Shown piece after piece: positions 1 through 9,646 of a stretch of 64,000 nucleotides of DNA. The notes beneath the pieces were generated by a model. That model saw only the letters and a program-made list of their open reading frames with translations. It did no database searches and had not been told where the DNA came from. Origin of the DNA: Deinococcus arcticus (lineage in GTDB: Bacteria > Deinococcota > Deinococci > Deinococcales > Deinococcaceae). The position numbers and the translations under genes are program-made. The stretch spans positions 149,329 through 213,328 of the forward strand of contig NZ_PYSV01000006.1 in assembly GCF_003028415.1 (NCBI RefSeq), given 5' to 3'. Each line of letters opens with the position of its first letter. Position 1 is the stretch's first letter.

Positions 1-249
1 CTGGGCTTCGTGCGCGAACATGGCCGCGCGCGGGCCATCACAGTGGCCCCCCGCCTGACCCTGAGCCTGACCCGCGAGCGCACGCCCTGGGCCCAGGGCA
101 CCGTGTGGGGCAACCGCCAGCTGACCCTGCCGGCCGGCACCTACCGCAACGCCCTGACCGGCGAGCGCCTGCGGGTGCGCGGCGACAAGACCCCGCTGGC
201 CAAGATTCTGGAGGACTTTCCGCTGGCCCTGCTGCTGAGTGAGGGGTGA
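1..249 (+). CDS. treY: Maltooligosyl trehalose synthase, C-terminal end (partial)
   Basis: The frame is open at base 1 and ends at a TGA (247-249), so only the last 82 or so residues are present. The text around residues 10-60 (APRLTL, then [16 protein letters not shown], then LTGERLRV) resembles the C-terminal beta domain of TreY, a GH13 enzyme that isomerises the reducing end of maltooligosaccharides into a trehalosyl unit. That domain is not catalytic, so the call rests on general resemblance. Another GH13 enzyme remains possible. Confidence 0.55.
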   Translation: MGFVREHGRARAITVAPRLTLSLTRERTPWAQGTVWGNRQLTLPAGTYRNALTGERLRVRGDKTPLAKILEDFPLALLLSEG

Positions 250-393
250 CGGCGGCGGGCAGAGAGTGGGAAGGGGTGAGGGGGAAAAGCATTCTGGTGG
301 GTGTGCCTGGGACAGCGGCAGGAAGAGCACCCCACCCTGCCGGGCCTTCAGAATCTTGAGCGAATCCGGGAAACTTTTTCGCCCTGCAGCCCG

Positions 394-399
394 TATCCT
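394..399 (+). promoter_or_regulatory. -10 box TATCCT for leaderless BI-1 gene
   Basis: TATCCT lies 7 nt before the ATG at 407. That spacing would start the transcript at or next to the start codon. No Shine-Dalgarno sequence precedes the ATG. Confidence 0.5.
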
Positions 400-406
400 G
401 GGGTGT

Positions 407-1093
<687 letters not shown>

Positions 1094-1104
1094 GCGCTGA
1101 CAAG

Positions 1105-1147
1105 CAGAAAACACCCCGCGAGTGTGACGCTCGCGGGGTGTTTTCTG
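1105..1147 (+). terminator. Intrinsic terminator after the BI-1 gene
   Basis: A perfect 18-bp stem with a 7-base loop. The arms begin CAGAAAACACCCCGCGAG and end CTCGCGGGGTGTTTTCTG. A-rich and T-rich ends flank the GC core, so it could work in both directions. Confidence 0.85.
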
Positions 1148-1153
1148 GCTCTG

Positions 1154-1416
1154 GGCTCTGGGCCATGAGCCATGAGGAGGCCGCTGTTGGGGGCTTGATA
1201 CGAATTCGGGTTGAACAGTTTTGGTCACTGTTCAACCTGAGCAGAGCGAGGAGGGAAAAACGGTTGCCGGGAAAGGAGAGATTGAATCGGCGGTGTCCCG
1301 AGTTCGATCACGGATTGAACGAAAACCTCTGCTCCTCTAGGGAACTTGGCCAGCAACCTGAAAGGCCTACAGAGAAGCCCCAAGCCCTCTCTCCCCGAAC
1401 CTCATGGCCCAGAGCC
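1154..1416. repeat. Inverted word-repeat pair bracketing dispersed repeat copy A
   Basis: Two perfect 16-base arms, GGCTCTGGGCCATGAG (1154-1169) and its complement (1401-1416), enclose about 230 bases. Inside, roughly 1190-1345 on the minus strand, is copy A of the dispersed repeat also seen at 28836, 43385 and 59045. It shares the stretch CCCGGCAACCGTTTTTCCCT followed by CCTCGCTC. Its end is a perfect hairpin, TTGAACAGT / ACTGTTCAA (1211-1235). No gene is seen in 1148-1436. Confidence 0.6.
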
Positions 1417-1436
1417 CATGGCTCATGGCCTGTCCC

Positions 1437-2540
1437 CTACCGCCCGTACACACTGTTGAAATACTTCGACGCTGAATTCGCCTCGGCGCGCAGGGTGGCG
1501 AAGGGAATGACGCCAGTTTCAGCGCAGGCGGCCACCACATGCGGCAGGCCCGACGGCGTGAGGTTCAGGCCTGCTGGGCTCAGGTGGGCGGTGAAGCTGG
1601 GGGCCTCTTCGCGCAGCACATTCAGGCACTCGCGGTCCATGCCGCTCTGCACGGCCTTCAGGTACAGCTCTTTTTGCCGCGCCGGGGTGAGGCGAGGCCA
1701 CAGGGCCTGCAGCGCCACCGCCTTCCCCGTCGTGCGGTCCAGAATGGCGCCCTCGGTAAAACTGTCCGGATGGGCGCCGCCGCAGTCGTAATACACGTCG
1801 TCGCGCAGGCTCAGCAGCTGTCCCTTCTGAAAGGTGAGCTGGGTGCGGACCTCATAGCCCGCCTGGGGGTCGTTCTGCAGGTCCTGCGGCAACATGGCGC
1901 GGCAGTCCAGGGTGCTCACGGCGTGGTCCAGCTGCCGGTCCTGCAGAGCCGCGTTCAGGGCCGCGCTGCCCCCGGGCACCCGGGGGTACACCACACCCGA
2001 GGCGGGTTCGCGCACGCTGCGGCCGTCTGCCGCCTTGACCCACGGGCGGTTCACCTTCAGGAACGCCATGGGGTCGCCCGTGCGCAGCGACAGCAGCCCC
2101 GGTGAGACGCCCAGCGCCAGGGGCAGCTTTTCCGGGTCCACGCGGTTCAGGGTCACGGCCAGGGGGGCCTTGCCTGGAGCCTGCCAGGTGCCCTTCAGGC
2201 CAGCAGCAGTGGGGCTCAGGCGGAAACAGCCGGTCACGACGGGTTCCGAGGCGCGTGTCTTGCGCACCGTCTCTTCCAGAATCAGGGTCTGACCGCTGCG
2301 GCGCGCTGTCAGGTCCAGGTCAATGCCCCGGCGCTCGTAGAAATAACGGGTGTCGTCCTGTGGGGCCAGCCGCAGCGCCACTGGCAGGCCGCCAATCATG
2401 CCGCGAAACAGCGCCGCGCCCTGGGTGGCCCTGGGCAACCACTCGGGCCACTCGTTCGTGCCGCCGCAGCTGCCAGGAGCCTGCGCCCCGGCCCAGCCTA
2501 CTGTCAGAAGTGCCGCCGCCGTCAGATGCCGCTTTCGCAT
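1437..2540 (-). CDS. Secreted protein with DUF3298/RsiV-like C-terminal domain
   Basis: A 367-residue protein. The start [21 protein letters not shown] gives a typical Sec signal peptide, and the ATG at 2540 lies 6 nt after a TACGCT box. The C-terminal half (about residues 220-360) holds YDCGGAHPD, then LDRTTGKAV and LWPRL, then FNSVYGR at the end, as in DUF3298 domains found in extracytoplasmic anti-sigma (RsiV-like) and peptidoglycan-associated proteins. The N-terminal half has no recognised domain. It stands alone, and the next minus-strand gene upstream starts about 800 bases away. Function unknown; probably periplasmic or surface. Confidence 0.65.
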   Translation of the reverse strand: MRKRHLTAAALLTVGWAGAQAPGSCGGTNEWPEWLPRATQGAALFRGMIGGLPVALRLAPQDDTRYFYERRGIDLDLTARRSGQTLILEETVRKTRASEPVVTGCFRLSPTAAGLKGTWQAPGKAPLAVTLNRVDPEKLPLALGVSPGLLSLRTGDPMAFLKVNRPWVKAADGRSVREPASGVVYPRVPGGSAALNAALQDRQLDHAVSTLDCRAMLPQDLQNDPQAGYEVRTQLTFQKGQLLSLRDDVYYDCGGAHPDSFTEGAILDRTTGKAVALQALWPRLTPARQKELYLKAVQSGMDRECLNVLREEAPSFTAHLSPAGLNLTPSGLPHVVAACAETGVIPFATLRAEANSASKYFNSVYGR

Positions 2541-2546
2541 GGCCGC

Positions 2547-2552
2547 AGCGTA
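2547..2552 (-). promoter_or_regulatory. -10 box TACGCT for leaderless secreted-protein gene
   Basis: Read on the minus strand, TACGCT is followed by exactly 6 nt and the ATG at 2540. This is the same geometry as at many other genes in the window. Confidence 0.5.
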
Positions 2553-2597
2553 CCCCGGCATGCGGGCGCCCGGCGCACTGGGCCGCGTCCGCTTCGC

Positions 2598-3335
2598 TCA
2601 GCCCTCGTCGCTGCGCCCCTCCATGGTGCCGGTGCGCAGGAGCCTCGCCTCGCCCGGGCCAAACGGGGTGTGGGCGCACGACCACGCCACCGCCGCTTCT
2701 ATGTCGTAGGCCACCGCATGGAAGGTGACGCTCCACTGGCCCCCTACCCGGTTCAGCTCCGTCCAGCGGGCGCGGGGATCGCCGTCCACCTGATCGCTGA
2801 CCGACCCCGCGTTGACCACCAGCGTGTCGCCCACCCGCGTGGCCCCGGCGCGGTGGGTGTGGCCGCACAGCACCACCCCGGCGCCCAGCGGCTCAACCAG
2901 CGCACGCAACTCCCCCGGTTCGCGGGCGCGGTAGAAGCCCGCCGGGTCCCACGCCCATAGCAGGCTCTCCCAGGCGCTCTGGGGGGTGCCGTGGCAGGCG
3001 TACAGGTCGCCGCTGCGGGCCTCCAGAGGCAGAGCCGCAATCCGGGCCAGCGCCCCTGGCGGCATATGGGCCTCCAGCCACGCGCCGTACGCGCGGGTGA
3101 GCGCACCACGCCGGCCCCCCGGCCACAGCTTTTCCTCGTTGTTGCCGCGCACCTCCAGGGCGCCACCTGCGGCCAGTTCGGCCTGCAGGGCCAGCGCGCG
3201 GGCCGGGTCGGCGCTGCCCTCAGCCTGATCGCCCAGATTCACGATCAGGTCGGGCGCTGCCGGCCGGACCCTGCGCAGCACGGCGTCCAGGGCAAAGGCA
3301 TTGCCGTGTGTATCACTGATCACCGCCACCCGCAT
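2598..3335 (-). CDS. Metallophosphoesterase, YfcE/MJ0936-like
   Basis: A 245-residue calcineurin-like phosphoesterase. The metal-binding blocks appear in the family order: VISDTHGNAFALD near the N-terminus (D-x-H), NLGDQAEG (GD-x), RGNNEE (GN-N) and CGHTHRAG (GHTH). The start MRVAVISDTHG at 3335 is chosen because the family begins right at this strand; the longer frame adds only unconserved residues. A TACCCT box lies 9 nt upstream. Members hydrolyse phosphodiesters or phosphomonoesters with two metal ions; the substrate cannot be read from the sequence. Not in an obvious operon. Confidence 0.8.
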   Translation of the reverse strand: MRVAVISDTHGNAFALDAVLRRVRPAAPDLIVNLGDQAEGSADPARALALQAELAAGGALEVRGNNEEKLWPGGRRGALTRAYGAWLEAHMPPGALARIAALPLEARSGDLYACHGTPQSAWESLLWAWDPAGFYRAREPGELRALVEPLGAGVVLCGHTHRAGATRVGDTLVVNAGSVSDQVDGDPRARWTELNRVGGQWSVTFHAVAYDIEAAVAWSCAHTPFGPGEARLLRTGTMEGRSDEG

Positions 3336-3429
3336 CTGGACCTCAGGGTAGCGCGTGAGGGCCGGCACCCGGCCTCTCTAGACTGCAGTCCATGCGCCCC
3401 TCCCCACGCTCTTGCTGCGGCCACCCCCC

Positions 3430-3924
3430 ATGCTGACCATCCGCCCCCGCACCCCGGCGGACCTGCCGGTGCTGGTCGCCGCCCTGCGCGCCGTCCATGA
3501 GGCGCAGGGCTACCCCTCGCTGTGGCCCGAGGACCCCGAGGCGTTTGTAACCGGGCGCGGCGACGCCTGGGTGACCCTGTGGCGCGGGCAGCCAGCAGGA
3601 CAGGTGCTGCTCTCGCCCCTGACCCCGCCGCTGCCCGCCTGGGCAAGCGTGCTGCCAGGCCCCGGGCCCCATCTGGAAGTCAAACGGCTGTTCGTGGCCC
3701 CGGCGGCCCAGGGTCAGGGGGCCGCGCGCGCCCTGCTGGCCCACGCGGCGGCCCAGGCGCGGCAGGCGGGCGCCCGCGCGGCGCTGCAGGTGAACGAACG
3801 CAGCGCGCCGGCCACCACCCTGTACGAGCGCGAGGGCTGGCGGCGCCTGGGCCGCACCCAGGGCACCTGGCGGGAGGCCGACGGCGGGGTGCCCACCGTG
3901 CTGGTGTACGCCGCCCCGGCTTGA
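3430..3924 (+). CDS. GNAT family N-acetyltransferase
   Basis: A 164-residue single-domain GNAT. It starts MLTIRPRTPADLPVLVAALR (the usual first strand and helix) and has the acetyl-CoA loop VAPAAQGQGAARALL near residue 100, then the late VNERSAPATTLYEREGW motif typical of the family's C-terminus. The acceptor is unknown. The ATG at 3430 is preferred to an upstream TTG (3412) because it opens the conserved strand. It is divergent from the phosphoesterase gene, about 95 bases away. Confidence 0.8.
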   Translation: MLTIRPRTPADLPVLVAALRAVHEAQGYPSLWPEDPEAFVTGRGDAWVTLWRGQPAGQVLLSPLTPPLPAWASVLPGPGPHLEVKRLFVAPAAQGQGAARALLAHAAAQARQAGARAALQVNERSAPATTLYEREGWRRLGRTQGTWREADGGVPTVLVYAAPA

Positions 3925-3986
3925 GGCTCGCTTCATCTGTGAACGGCCGTTTACGTGGGTTCAGGGTGTTCTTGGCTTTTCCCTGG

Positions 3987-3992
3987 CACCCT
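3987..3992 (+). promoter_or_regulatory. -10-like CACCCT before the 74-residue protein
   Basis: CACCCT followed by 6 nt and the ATG at 3999. The same GGCACCCTGAA context recurs before the next gene (4293), so this is a weaker variant of the TANNCT leaderless box. Confidence 0.35.
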
Positions 3993-3998
3993 GAAGCC

Positions 3999-4223
<225 letters not shown>

Positions 4224-4280
4224 TCAGGAGAGGGAAGGGGGCCAGGGCATGCAAACCCCTGGCCCCCTCCCCTGGTGGGG

Positions 4281-4286
4281 CACCCT
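4281..4286 (+). promoter_or_regulatory. -10-like CACCCT before doxX-like gene
   Basis: CACCCT, 6 nt, then ATG 4293. Same arrangement as at 3987. Confidence 0.35.
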
Positions 4287-4292
4287 GAACCC

Positions 4293-4781
4293 ATGACGCG
4301 CCCCACCCCCGGCATCCTCGCCCTGGCTGGCCTGTTCGTGGTGGCTGGGGTGCTGCATTTTGTCGCGCCAAAGCCCTTTGACCGCATCGTGCCGCCCTGG
4401 GTGCCCATCAGCCCACGCCGCGCCACGCTGCTGAGCGGCGCGGCCGAATTGCTGGGCGGCCTGGGCCTGCTGCACCCCGCCACGCGCCCGGCCGCCCGCT
4501 GGGGCCTGCTGGCGCTGCTCCTGGCGGTCTTTCCGGCCAACGTGTTTATGGCCCAGGCCCCGGACCGCTTCGGGGTCAGCCCGGCGGTGGCCTGGGGCCG
4601 TCTGCCGCTGCAACCGCTGCTGATGTGGGCCGTGTGGCGCGCCGGGCGGCGCCAAGGACATCTCTCCTCACGGTTCGACTGCTGGGGAACGCGCCGAACA
4701 GCCGCCACGCCCGGGACAACGTCCTTTCTTCGAGACTCGCTTCGCTCGGTTCACCTGCAGGATGAACGTCATTGGGCTTAA
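4293..4781 (+). CDS. DoxX-like membrane protein with read-through tail
   Basis: 162 residues as read. The first 120 are four hydrophobic helices with ILALAGLFVVAGVLHFVAP and LLSGAAELLGGLGLL, typical of the DoxX / YphA-like family of small inner-membrane proteins. From codon 4653 on, the sequence is no longer hydrophobic and is encoded by a terminator-like repeat (4653-4751) that elsewhere begins TAAGGACG. Here the in-frame codon is CAA, so the protein runs 42 residues further and overlaps the convergent regulator gene by 4 bases. I infer a lost stop; the functional protein is probably residues 1-120. Confidence 0.75.
   Translation: MTRPTPGILALAGLFVVAGVLHFVAPKPFDRIVPPWVPISPRRATLLSGAAELLGGLGLLHPATRPAARWGLLALLLAVFPANVFMAQAPDRFGVSPAVAWGRLPLQPLLMWAVWRAGRRQGHLSSRFDCWGTRRTAATPGTTSFLRDSLRSVHLQDERHWA
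4653..4751 (+). repeat. Diverged third copy of terminator element, inside the doxX reading frame
   Basis: Starts CAAGGACATC, contains CCTCACGG, and ends with CAACGTCCTTTCTTCGAG followed by ACTCGCTTCGCTCGGTT. These blocks line up with the minus-strand reading of the elements at 9455-9575 and 63384-63501. The inner stem has different bases (GGTTCG / CGAAC) but is still a stem. The closing stem is weaker than in the other two copies. Confidence 0.6.
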
Positions 4782-4999
4782 TCTGGCTCGGGCGGGCCGT
4801 CCTCCCAGGCCAGCAGGTCGCCGGGCTGGCAGTCCAGGGCGCGGCACAGGGCGTCCAGCGTGGAAAAGCGCACCGCCCGCGCCTTGCCCGTTTTCAGAAT
4901 GCTGAGGTTGGCCAGCGTAATCCCCACGCGGCCCGAGAGTTCCGACAGGGTCATGCCGCGCGCCTCCAGCACGCGGTCAAGCTGCACACGAACCGGCAT
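4778..4999 (-). CDS. Small XRE-family regulator (YozG-like)
   Basis: 73 residues, a single Cro/CI-type helix-turn-helix: LDRVLEARGMTLSELSGRVG, then ITLANLSILKTGKARAVRFS, then LDALCRALDCQPGDLL. This is the YozG-like form usually encoded beside DUF2975 membrane proteins, as here. The ATG at 4999 overlaps the stop of the DUF2975 gene by one base (TAATG on the minus strand), which indicates translational coupling. It is the last gene of a four-gene operon and probably binds the palindrome at 6708-6724. Confidence 0.85.
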   Translation of the reverse strand: MPVRVQLDRVLEARGMTLSELSGRVGITLANLSILKTGKARAVRFSTLDALCRALDCQPGDLLAWEDGPPEPD

Positions 5000-5682
5000 T
5001 AAACGGTCAGGGCCTGCTCGGCGCGCAGCTGCCGCTCGGCCTCGCGCAGGTCGTGGGCGCGGCGAAACACAACCGAGAGCACGGCCAGGGCCGCCGCCAC
5101 CAGCAGCCAGGTGAAGGACAGTGAGGGCCAGACGCCGCCACCAATCACGAGGCGGGCGCCAGTGCCCAGCAGTTCGGCCCCCGGGATGCCCGTCAGGGCG
5201 TTGTCCAGCGCCCTGAACTGCCCGGTGCCCATAAACTGCCCCCAGCCCAGCACCGACCACGCCCACAGCGCCAGTTGCCACAGCAGCGCCACGCGGCTGG
5301 CCAGGGCCAGATCCTGGCTGTTGGCCAGGGCGAAGGGATCGAACAGCAGGCGGCGCAGCAGCGCAAAGCCCCGGCGGTAGATCAGCCAGGCCGAGGCCAG
5401 GGCCAGGGCTGCCATGCCCGCCACCACCAGCACCTCCTGCCCGTGCGGGAGGGGCACACTGGCGCCGGTCGTCCGGTAAACCACGTCCCCAATCTTGATC
5501 TTCAGGCTCAGCGGGGCCTCGAACCGGGCGCCGGCCTGCGGGGCCACCAGGAGCCAGAGCATGCCCGCCACGCTGAGCACCCCAGTAAGGGCCAGCCCCA
5601 GGCCCAGCAGCCCCAGTGACAGGTCCAGCACTGTGCGGGCCGTTTTCAGCGGCAGCGCGGGCAGACGGAGCCGGCGGCTCAT
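4999..5682 (-). CDS. DUF2975 family membrane protein
   Basis: 227 residues with four predicted transmembrane helices (about 15-45, 80-100, 125-150 and 180-205), an extracytoplasmic loop after helix 1, and the cytoplasmic segment RLLFDPFALANSQDLALASR, a hallmark of DUF2975. The C-terminus is charged. The ATG at 5682 forms an ATGA overlap with the upstream gene's stop, which fixes the start. DUF2975 plus a YozG-like regulator is a recurrent pair in many phyla; its function is unknown. Confidence 0.8.
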   Translation of the reverse strand: MSRRLRLPALPLKTARTVLDLSLGLLGLGLALTGVLSVAGMLWLLVAPQAGARFEAPLSLKIKIGDVVYRTTGASVPLPHGQEVLVVAGMAALALASAWLIYRRGFALLRRLLFDPFALANSQDLALASRVALLWQLALWAWSVLGWGQFMGTGQFRALDNALTGIPGAELLGTGARLVIGGGVWPSLSFTWLLVAAALAVLSVVFRRAHDLREAERQLRAEQALTV

Positions 5683-6161
5683 ATAGTGAGTGCCTCGTCC
5701 CGGCGCAGCGAGGCAATGTGCCGCACCGCCACCGACAGGGACAGCAGACCCAGACCAGGAAGGCTGGCCAGCAGCGTCATCAGAGCGCCGACGCCCAGAG
5801 TGCCCAGCCACCACAGCGGCCTGAACGGCTGTTCCAGCAGACTGGTCAAGCTCTGCACTGCCAGCTCCAGCGCGCAGCCGGCCAGTTGTACCCCCCCGGC
5901 CCGCCACAGCCACAGGGCCAGCTCATCCAGCCTGCCCTGCCCACTGGCCTGGGCGGCGCGCCAGATGAACGCCAGCACCACGGCCGACAGACTGGCCCAG
6001 CCCAGGTGCTCGGTTCGCGTGGGCAGCGCCATGCCAGGGGTCAGCCACCACCACACCGCGGTACCCACGCCCAGCAGGGGCACCGCAGCGAGACACAGCA
6101 GATGCAGCCGGCGGGTGGCCCGCCGCGCGGCCAGCGGCGCCACATCGGCGGCCAGCGTCAT
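5679..6161 (-). CDS. Four-helix membrane protein of the XRE/DUF2975 operon
   Basis: 160 residues starting MTLAADVAPLAARRATRRLH, with about four hydrophobic helices (near 20-42, 50-68, 80-105 and 115-150). No family recognised, though the layout is like a shortened DUF2975 partner. The ATG overlaps the stop of the preceding gene by one base (TGATG), and its own stop overlaps the DUF2975 start (ATGA). Such tight coupling suggests subunits of one membrane complex. Confidence 0.7.
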   Translation of the reverse strand: MTLAADVAPLAARRATRRLHLLCLAAVPLLGVGTAVWWWLTPGMALPTRTEHLGWASLSAVVLAFIWRAAQASGQGRLDELALWLWRAGGVQLAGCALELAVQSLTSLLEQPFRPLWWLGTLGVGALMTLLASLPGLGLLSLSVAVRHIASLRRDEALTI

Positions 6162-6664
6162 CACACCACCCCCTGTGACTGGTCCACGAGGACGCGGCCT
6201 TCGTCCAGCCACCCGGCCAGCACGAGCAGCAGCAGCGGCAGGGCCAGCGCTGTCAGGCCCATCAGCAGCTGATCGGGCGCCAGCATGGCTGCCCAGTGAC
6301 CGCGGGCCTGCGCGGTGCTTCCTGGCCTCAGGGTTCCCGGCATAAGAACCAGGGCCAACCCCCAGATCGGAGCGGCATACAAGAACCGTTGCCCAGCCGC
6401 CCGCAGGCGCTCGCTGACTTCTCCGTGCAGGTGGCCGCTGCCGCGCGCGGTGGCCAGCGCCACACGCAGATGCCCGGAGGCCGACAGATTCACCACCAGC
6501 CCCAGCAGGGTCAGACCCAGCGCCGGCCCGGGCAGCCGGCCACCCGCTGTCACCAGCACCAGAGTGAGCCCGACCACCCCCAGCCACAGCAGCCCCAGCG
6601 ACAGACTGCTCCCCAGATGCAGCACCCACAGCAGCCGATCAAATGAACGTGGTACAGCCGTCAT
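6161..6664 (-). CDS. Four-helix membrane protein, first gene of the XRE/DUF2975 operon
   Basis: 167 residues from MTAVPRSFDRLLWVLHLGSS. Hydrophobic helices lie near residues 10-30, 38-60, 90-110 and 130-155, with the motif LNLSASGHLR-like VVNLSASGHLRV between helices 2 and 3, followed by charged cytoplasmic text. It is similar in plan and length to the next gene, so the two may be paralogues. The chosen ATG is preceded by GGGGAGGG, a plausible ribosome site; the longer frame is excluded because it runs into the promoter. Confidence 0.7.
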   Translation of the reverse strand: MTAVPRSFDRLLWVLHLGSSLSLGLLWLGVVGLTLVLVTAGGRLPGPALGLTLLGLVVNLSASGHLRVALATARGSGHLHGEVSERLRAAGQRFLYAAPIWGLALVLMPGTLRPGSTAQARGHWAAMLAPDQLLMGLTALALPLLLLVLAGWLDEGRVLVDQSQGVV

Positions 6665-6700
6665 AGCCCTCCCCTGCGGCGCAGGCCCAGCCACGCCGCT

Positions 6701-6729
6701 TATCGAGAAACGATATTATCGTTTTTCAA
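6701..6729 (-). promoter_or_regulatory. Promoter with palindromic operator for the XRE/DUF2975 operon
   Basis: A perfect palindrome AAACGATATTATCGTTT (6708-6724) sits between a -35-like TTGAAA (6724-6729, minus strand) and a -10-like TCGATA (6701-6706), with 17 bases between the boxes. A repressor bound here would cover the spacer. The XRE protein encoded at the operon's end is the obvious candidate for autoregulation. Confidence 0.55.
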
Positions 6730-6814
6730 TATGACTGGCCCCCCTGCCCCCGTCAAGCAGGGGTGCCTCTGTCCGTTCCCCGCCGGGTACACCGCGCCCT
6801 GGCCTAACGCCCGT

Positions 6815-6820
6815 TAGACT
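6815..6820 (+). promoter_or_regulatory. -10 box TAGACT for leaderless thiolase gene
   Basis: TAGACT with 6 nt to the ATG at 6827 and no ribosome-binding sequence. Confidence 0.5.
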
Positions 6821-6826
6821 CCGGCC

Positions 6827-7996
<1,170 letters not shown>

Positions 7997-8004
7997 CAGC
8001 GGAA

Positions 8005-8044
8005 CCCAGATCCACCGAGGGGTGAACCCCTCGGTGGATCTGGG
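8005..8044. terminator. Perfect hairpin after the thiolase gene
   Basis: An 18-bp perfect stem, CCCAGATCCACCGAGGGG with its complement, closed by TGAA. It begins 8 bases after the stop. No T-run follows, so termination efficiency is uncertain. Confidence 0.65.
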
Positions 8045-8065
8045 GCGAACGAAGTGAGTCTCCGC

Positions 8066-8137
8066 CACAGACAGCGGCAGAAGTGGAATGGAAGGGCTGG
8101 GGTTTGGCCCTTCCATGGAACTGGCAGCCGCTGTGTG
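8066..8137. repeat. Nested inverted repeat in the thiolase-ankyrin gap
   Basis: Outer arms CACAGACAGCGGC and GCCGCTGTGTG, inner arms ATGGAAGGG and CCCTTCCAT, nested about one centre. Apart from this, the hairpin at 8005 and the promoter at 8165, nothing is seen in 7997-8200. Confidence 0.5.
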
Positions 8138-8164
8138 ACCACAGGACCCGCTGGCCGCCCCCAC

Positions 8165-8194
8165 TTGGTCTTGAGGCGCGGGGGCGGCTAGCCT
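8165..8194 (+). promoter_or_regulatory. Promoter TTGGTC-18-TAGCCT for leaderless ankyrin gene
   Basis: A -35-like TTGGTC (8165-8170), 18 bases, a -10-like TAGCCT (8189-8194), then 6 nt to the ATG at 8201. Confidence 0.5.
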
Positions 8195-8200
8195 TGGCCC

Positions 8201-8869
8201 ATGACCGCCCCCACCGACCAGGAAGCCGCCCTCTTTCTCGCCATCAAGACCCAGGACGCCGAGTTGCTGCGCCGCTTGCTGCGCGCCGATCCAGCGCTGC
8301 TGACGGTGCCCAGCCCCATGGGCGTCTCGCCCGTGCTGTTCGCCACCTACTACGGCCGGCACGATATGGCGCGCGTGCTGATCGAGGAGGGTGCGCCGCT
8401 GAACCTGTTTGAGGCGGCGGCGGTGGGCGAGGAAGAGGTGGTGCGCGCCGCCCTGGACGCCGATCCCTCTCAGGTGCAGGCCGTGAGCCCGGACGGGTTT
8501 TCCCCGCTGGGGCTGGCAGCGTTCTTTGGCCGCGCGGGGGTGGCCGAGGAGCTGCTCTCACGCGGCGCCGATGTGAACGCGCCCAGCCAGAACGCCATGC
8601 GGGTGCGCCCGCTGCATTCGGCGGTGGCGGGGCGGCACGCGGCGCTGGCCCGCGCGCTGGTGATGGCCGGGGCCGACGTGAACGCGGCGCAGCAAGGCGA
8701 CTTCACGCCCCTGATGGCCGCCGCGCAGAACGGCGACGCCGAGCTGGTGGCCTTTCTGCGCGGCTGCGGCGCGGACCCGGGCGCGGTCACCGCCGCTGGT
8801 CAGCGCGCCGCCGACTTTGCCCGGGAGGAGGGCCACACCAAACTGGCCGAGGCCCTGGCCGCTTCCTGA
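8201..8869 (+). CDS. Ankyrin-repeat protein
   Basis: 222 residues made almost wholly of ankyrin repeats, about six of 30-33 residues. Clear examples are GFSPLGLAAFFGRAGVAEEL, the block ending LLSRGADVNAPSQ, RPLHSAVAGRHAALARALV and FTPLMAAAQNGDAELVAFLR. No signal peptide or other domain, so probably a soluble cytoplasmic protein-binding scaffold; the partner is unknown. Transcribed alone. Confidence 0.85.
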   Translation: MTAPTDQEAALFLAIKTQDAELLRRLLRADPALLTVPSPMGVSPVLFATYYGRHDMARVLIEEGAPLNLFEAAAVGEEEVVRAALDADPSQVQAVSPDGFSPLGLAAFFGRAGVAEELLSRGADVNAPSQNAMRVRPLHSAVAGRHAALARALVMAGADVNAAQQGDFTPLMAAAQNGDAELVAFLRGCGADPGAVTAAGQRAADFAREEGHTKLAEALAAS

Positions 8870-8938
8870 ACGTTCCTGGCACCCTGCCTGAAGAAAGCCG
8901 GAATGCGCCCTGGGGCCACCGGGGCGCACACTGACCCC

Positions 8939-9451
8939 ATGAGCAACGACAGGCGCGACCCCCCCAGCGAGCTGGCTGTCACGAATGTGCAGACCGGCTT
9001 TGACACCCCGGACCCCAAGGACCACGCCCAGGTGACCTACAGCACCACCCCGGGCGAGGACCGCGTGAGCACCGCCAACGAGGGCAAATACGAGCCGGTG
9101 GAGGTGCCCAGTGCCAAGGAAGTGACCGGGCAGTTTGACCATCTGGCCACGCGCGACCCGGCGGCCATGGAGCACACGCCCCAGGCCCCCGAATTTGCCG
9201 GCGCCCAGACGGTGGCCGGGCTGGGCGGCGAGAACCTGGACGCTATTGTGCCCACGGCGGGCATTGGCGTGAACGCGGGGGTGGCCATGGCCTACCAGAC
9301 CCGCCTGGGCAGCGCCGACCCCAACCCCGGCTACACCCCACCCAGCGAACAGGGCCCGCCCCACCTCAGCGAGCGCCCCGGCGACCTGCCGCAGGGCGAA
9401 ACGAGCGAGCTGGAACACCAGATCAAGGGCGACCGCGAACGCGGGTTCTAA
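8939..9451 (+). CDS. Disordered acidic protein of unknown function
   Basis: 170 residues from MSNDRRDPPSELAVTNVQTG to KGDRERGF. It is rich in P, G, E, D and T, has almost no hydrophobic core except AIVPTAGIGVNAGVAMAY near the middle, and has no cysteine. No family recognised. A CACACT box lies 6 nt before the ATG, the same geometry as the leaderless promoters. Its length and composition suggest a mostly unstructured protein, like the one at 3999. Coding character is clear from the G/C-rich third positions. Confidence 0.6.
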   Translation: MSNDRRDPPSELAVTNVQTGFDTPDPKDHAQVTYSTTPGEDRVSTANEGKYEPVEVPSAKEVTGQFDHLATRDPAAMEHTPQAPEFAGAQTVAGLGGENLDAIVPTAGIGVNAGVAMAYQTRLGSADPNPGYTPPSEQGPPHLSERPGDLPQGETSELEHQIKGDRERGF

Positions 9452-9454
9452 GTA

Positions 9455-9575
9455 GCTCGCTGTTGATCTTTAGATCAACCGAGCGGAGCGAGTCTCGAAA
9501 AAAGGACGTTGCACCGGGAGTGGAGACTTTGCGGTGCTCTCCTGCAAAGTCATAACGTGAGGTGCAACGTCCTTA
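9455..9575 (-). terminator. Composite terminator repeat, copy 1 (end of the fab operon)
   Basis: Read on the minus strand: a closing stem GGACGTTGCAC / GTGCAACGTCC encloses a second stem GACTTTGC / GCAAAGTC and is followed by TTTTTT, the shape of an intrinsic terminator. A second small hairpin, GTTGATC / GATCAAC, follows. It lies about 70 bases beyond the fabF stop. It is nearly identical, over about 118 bases, to 63384-63501; the differences are one 3-base indel and one or two substitutions. Confidence 0.75.
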
Positions 9576-9580
9576 AAAGG

Positions 9581-9645
9581 GCCATAGGCTGTGGGCCATG
9601 AGCCATGGGGCAACCCCCCAAAGCTCATGGCCCACAGCCTACGGC
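9581..9645. repeat. Long inverted repeat of the CATGAGC word family
   Basis: Two 23-base arms (9581-9603 and 9623-9645) with a single mismatch, built around TGTGGGCCATGAGC. It lies immediately downstream of fabF. Related words occur at 1154, 35643 and 57587. Confidence 0.7.
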
Positions 9646-9646
9646 T

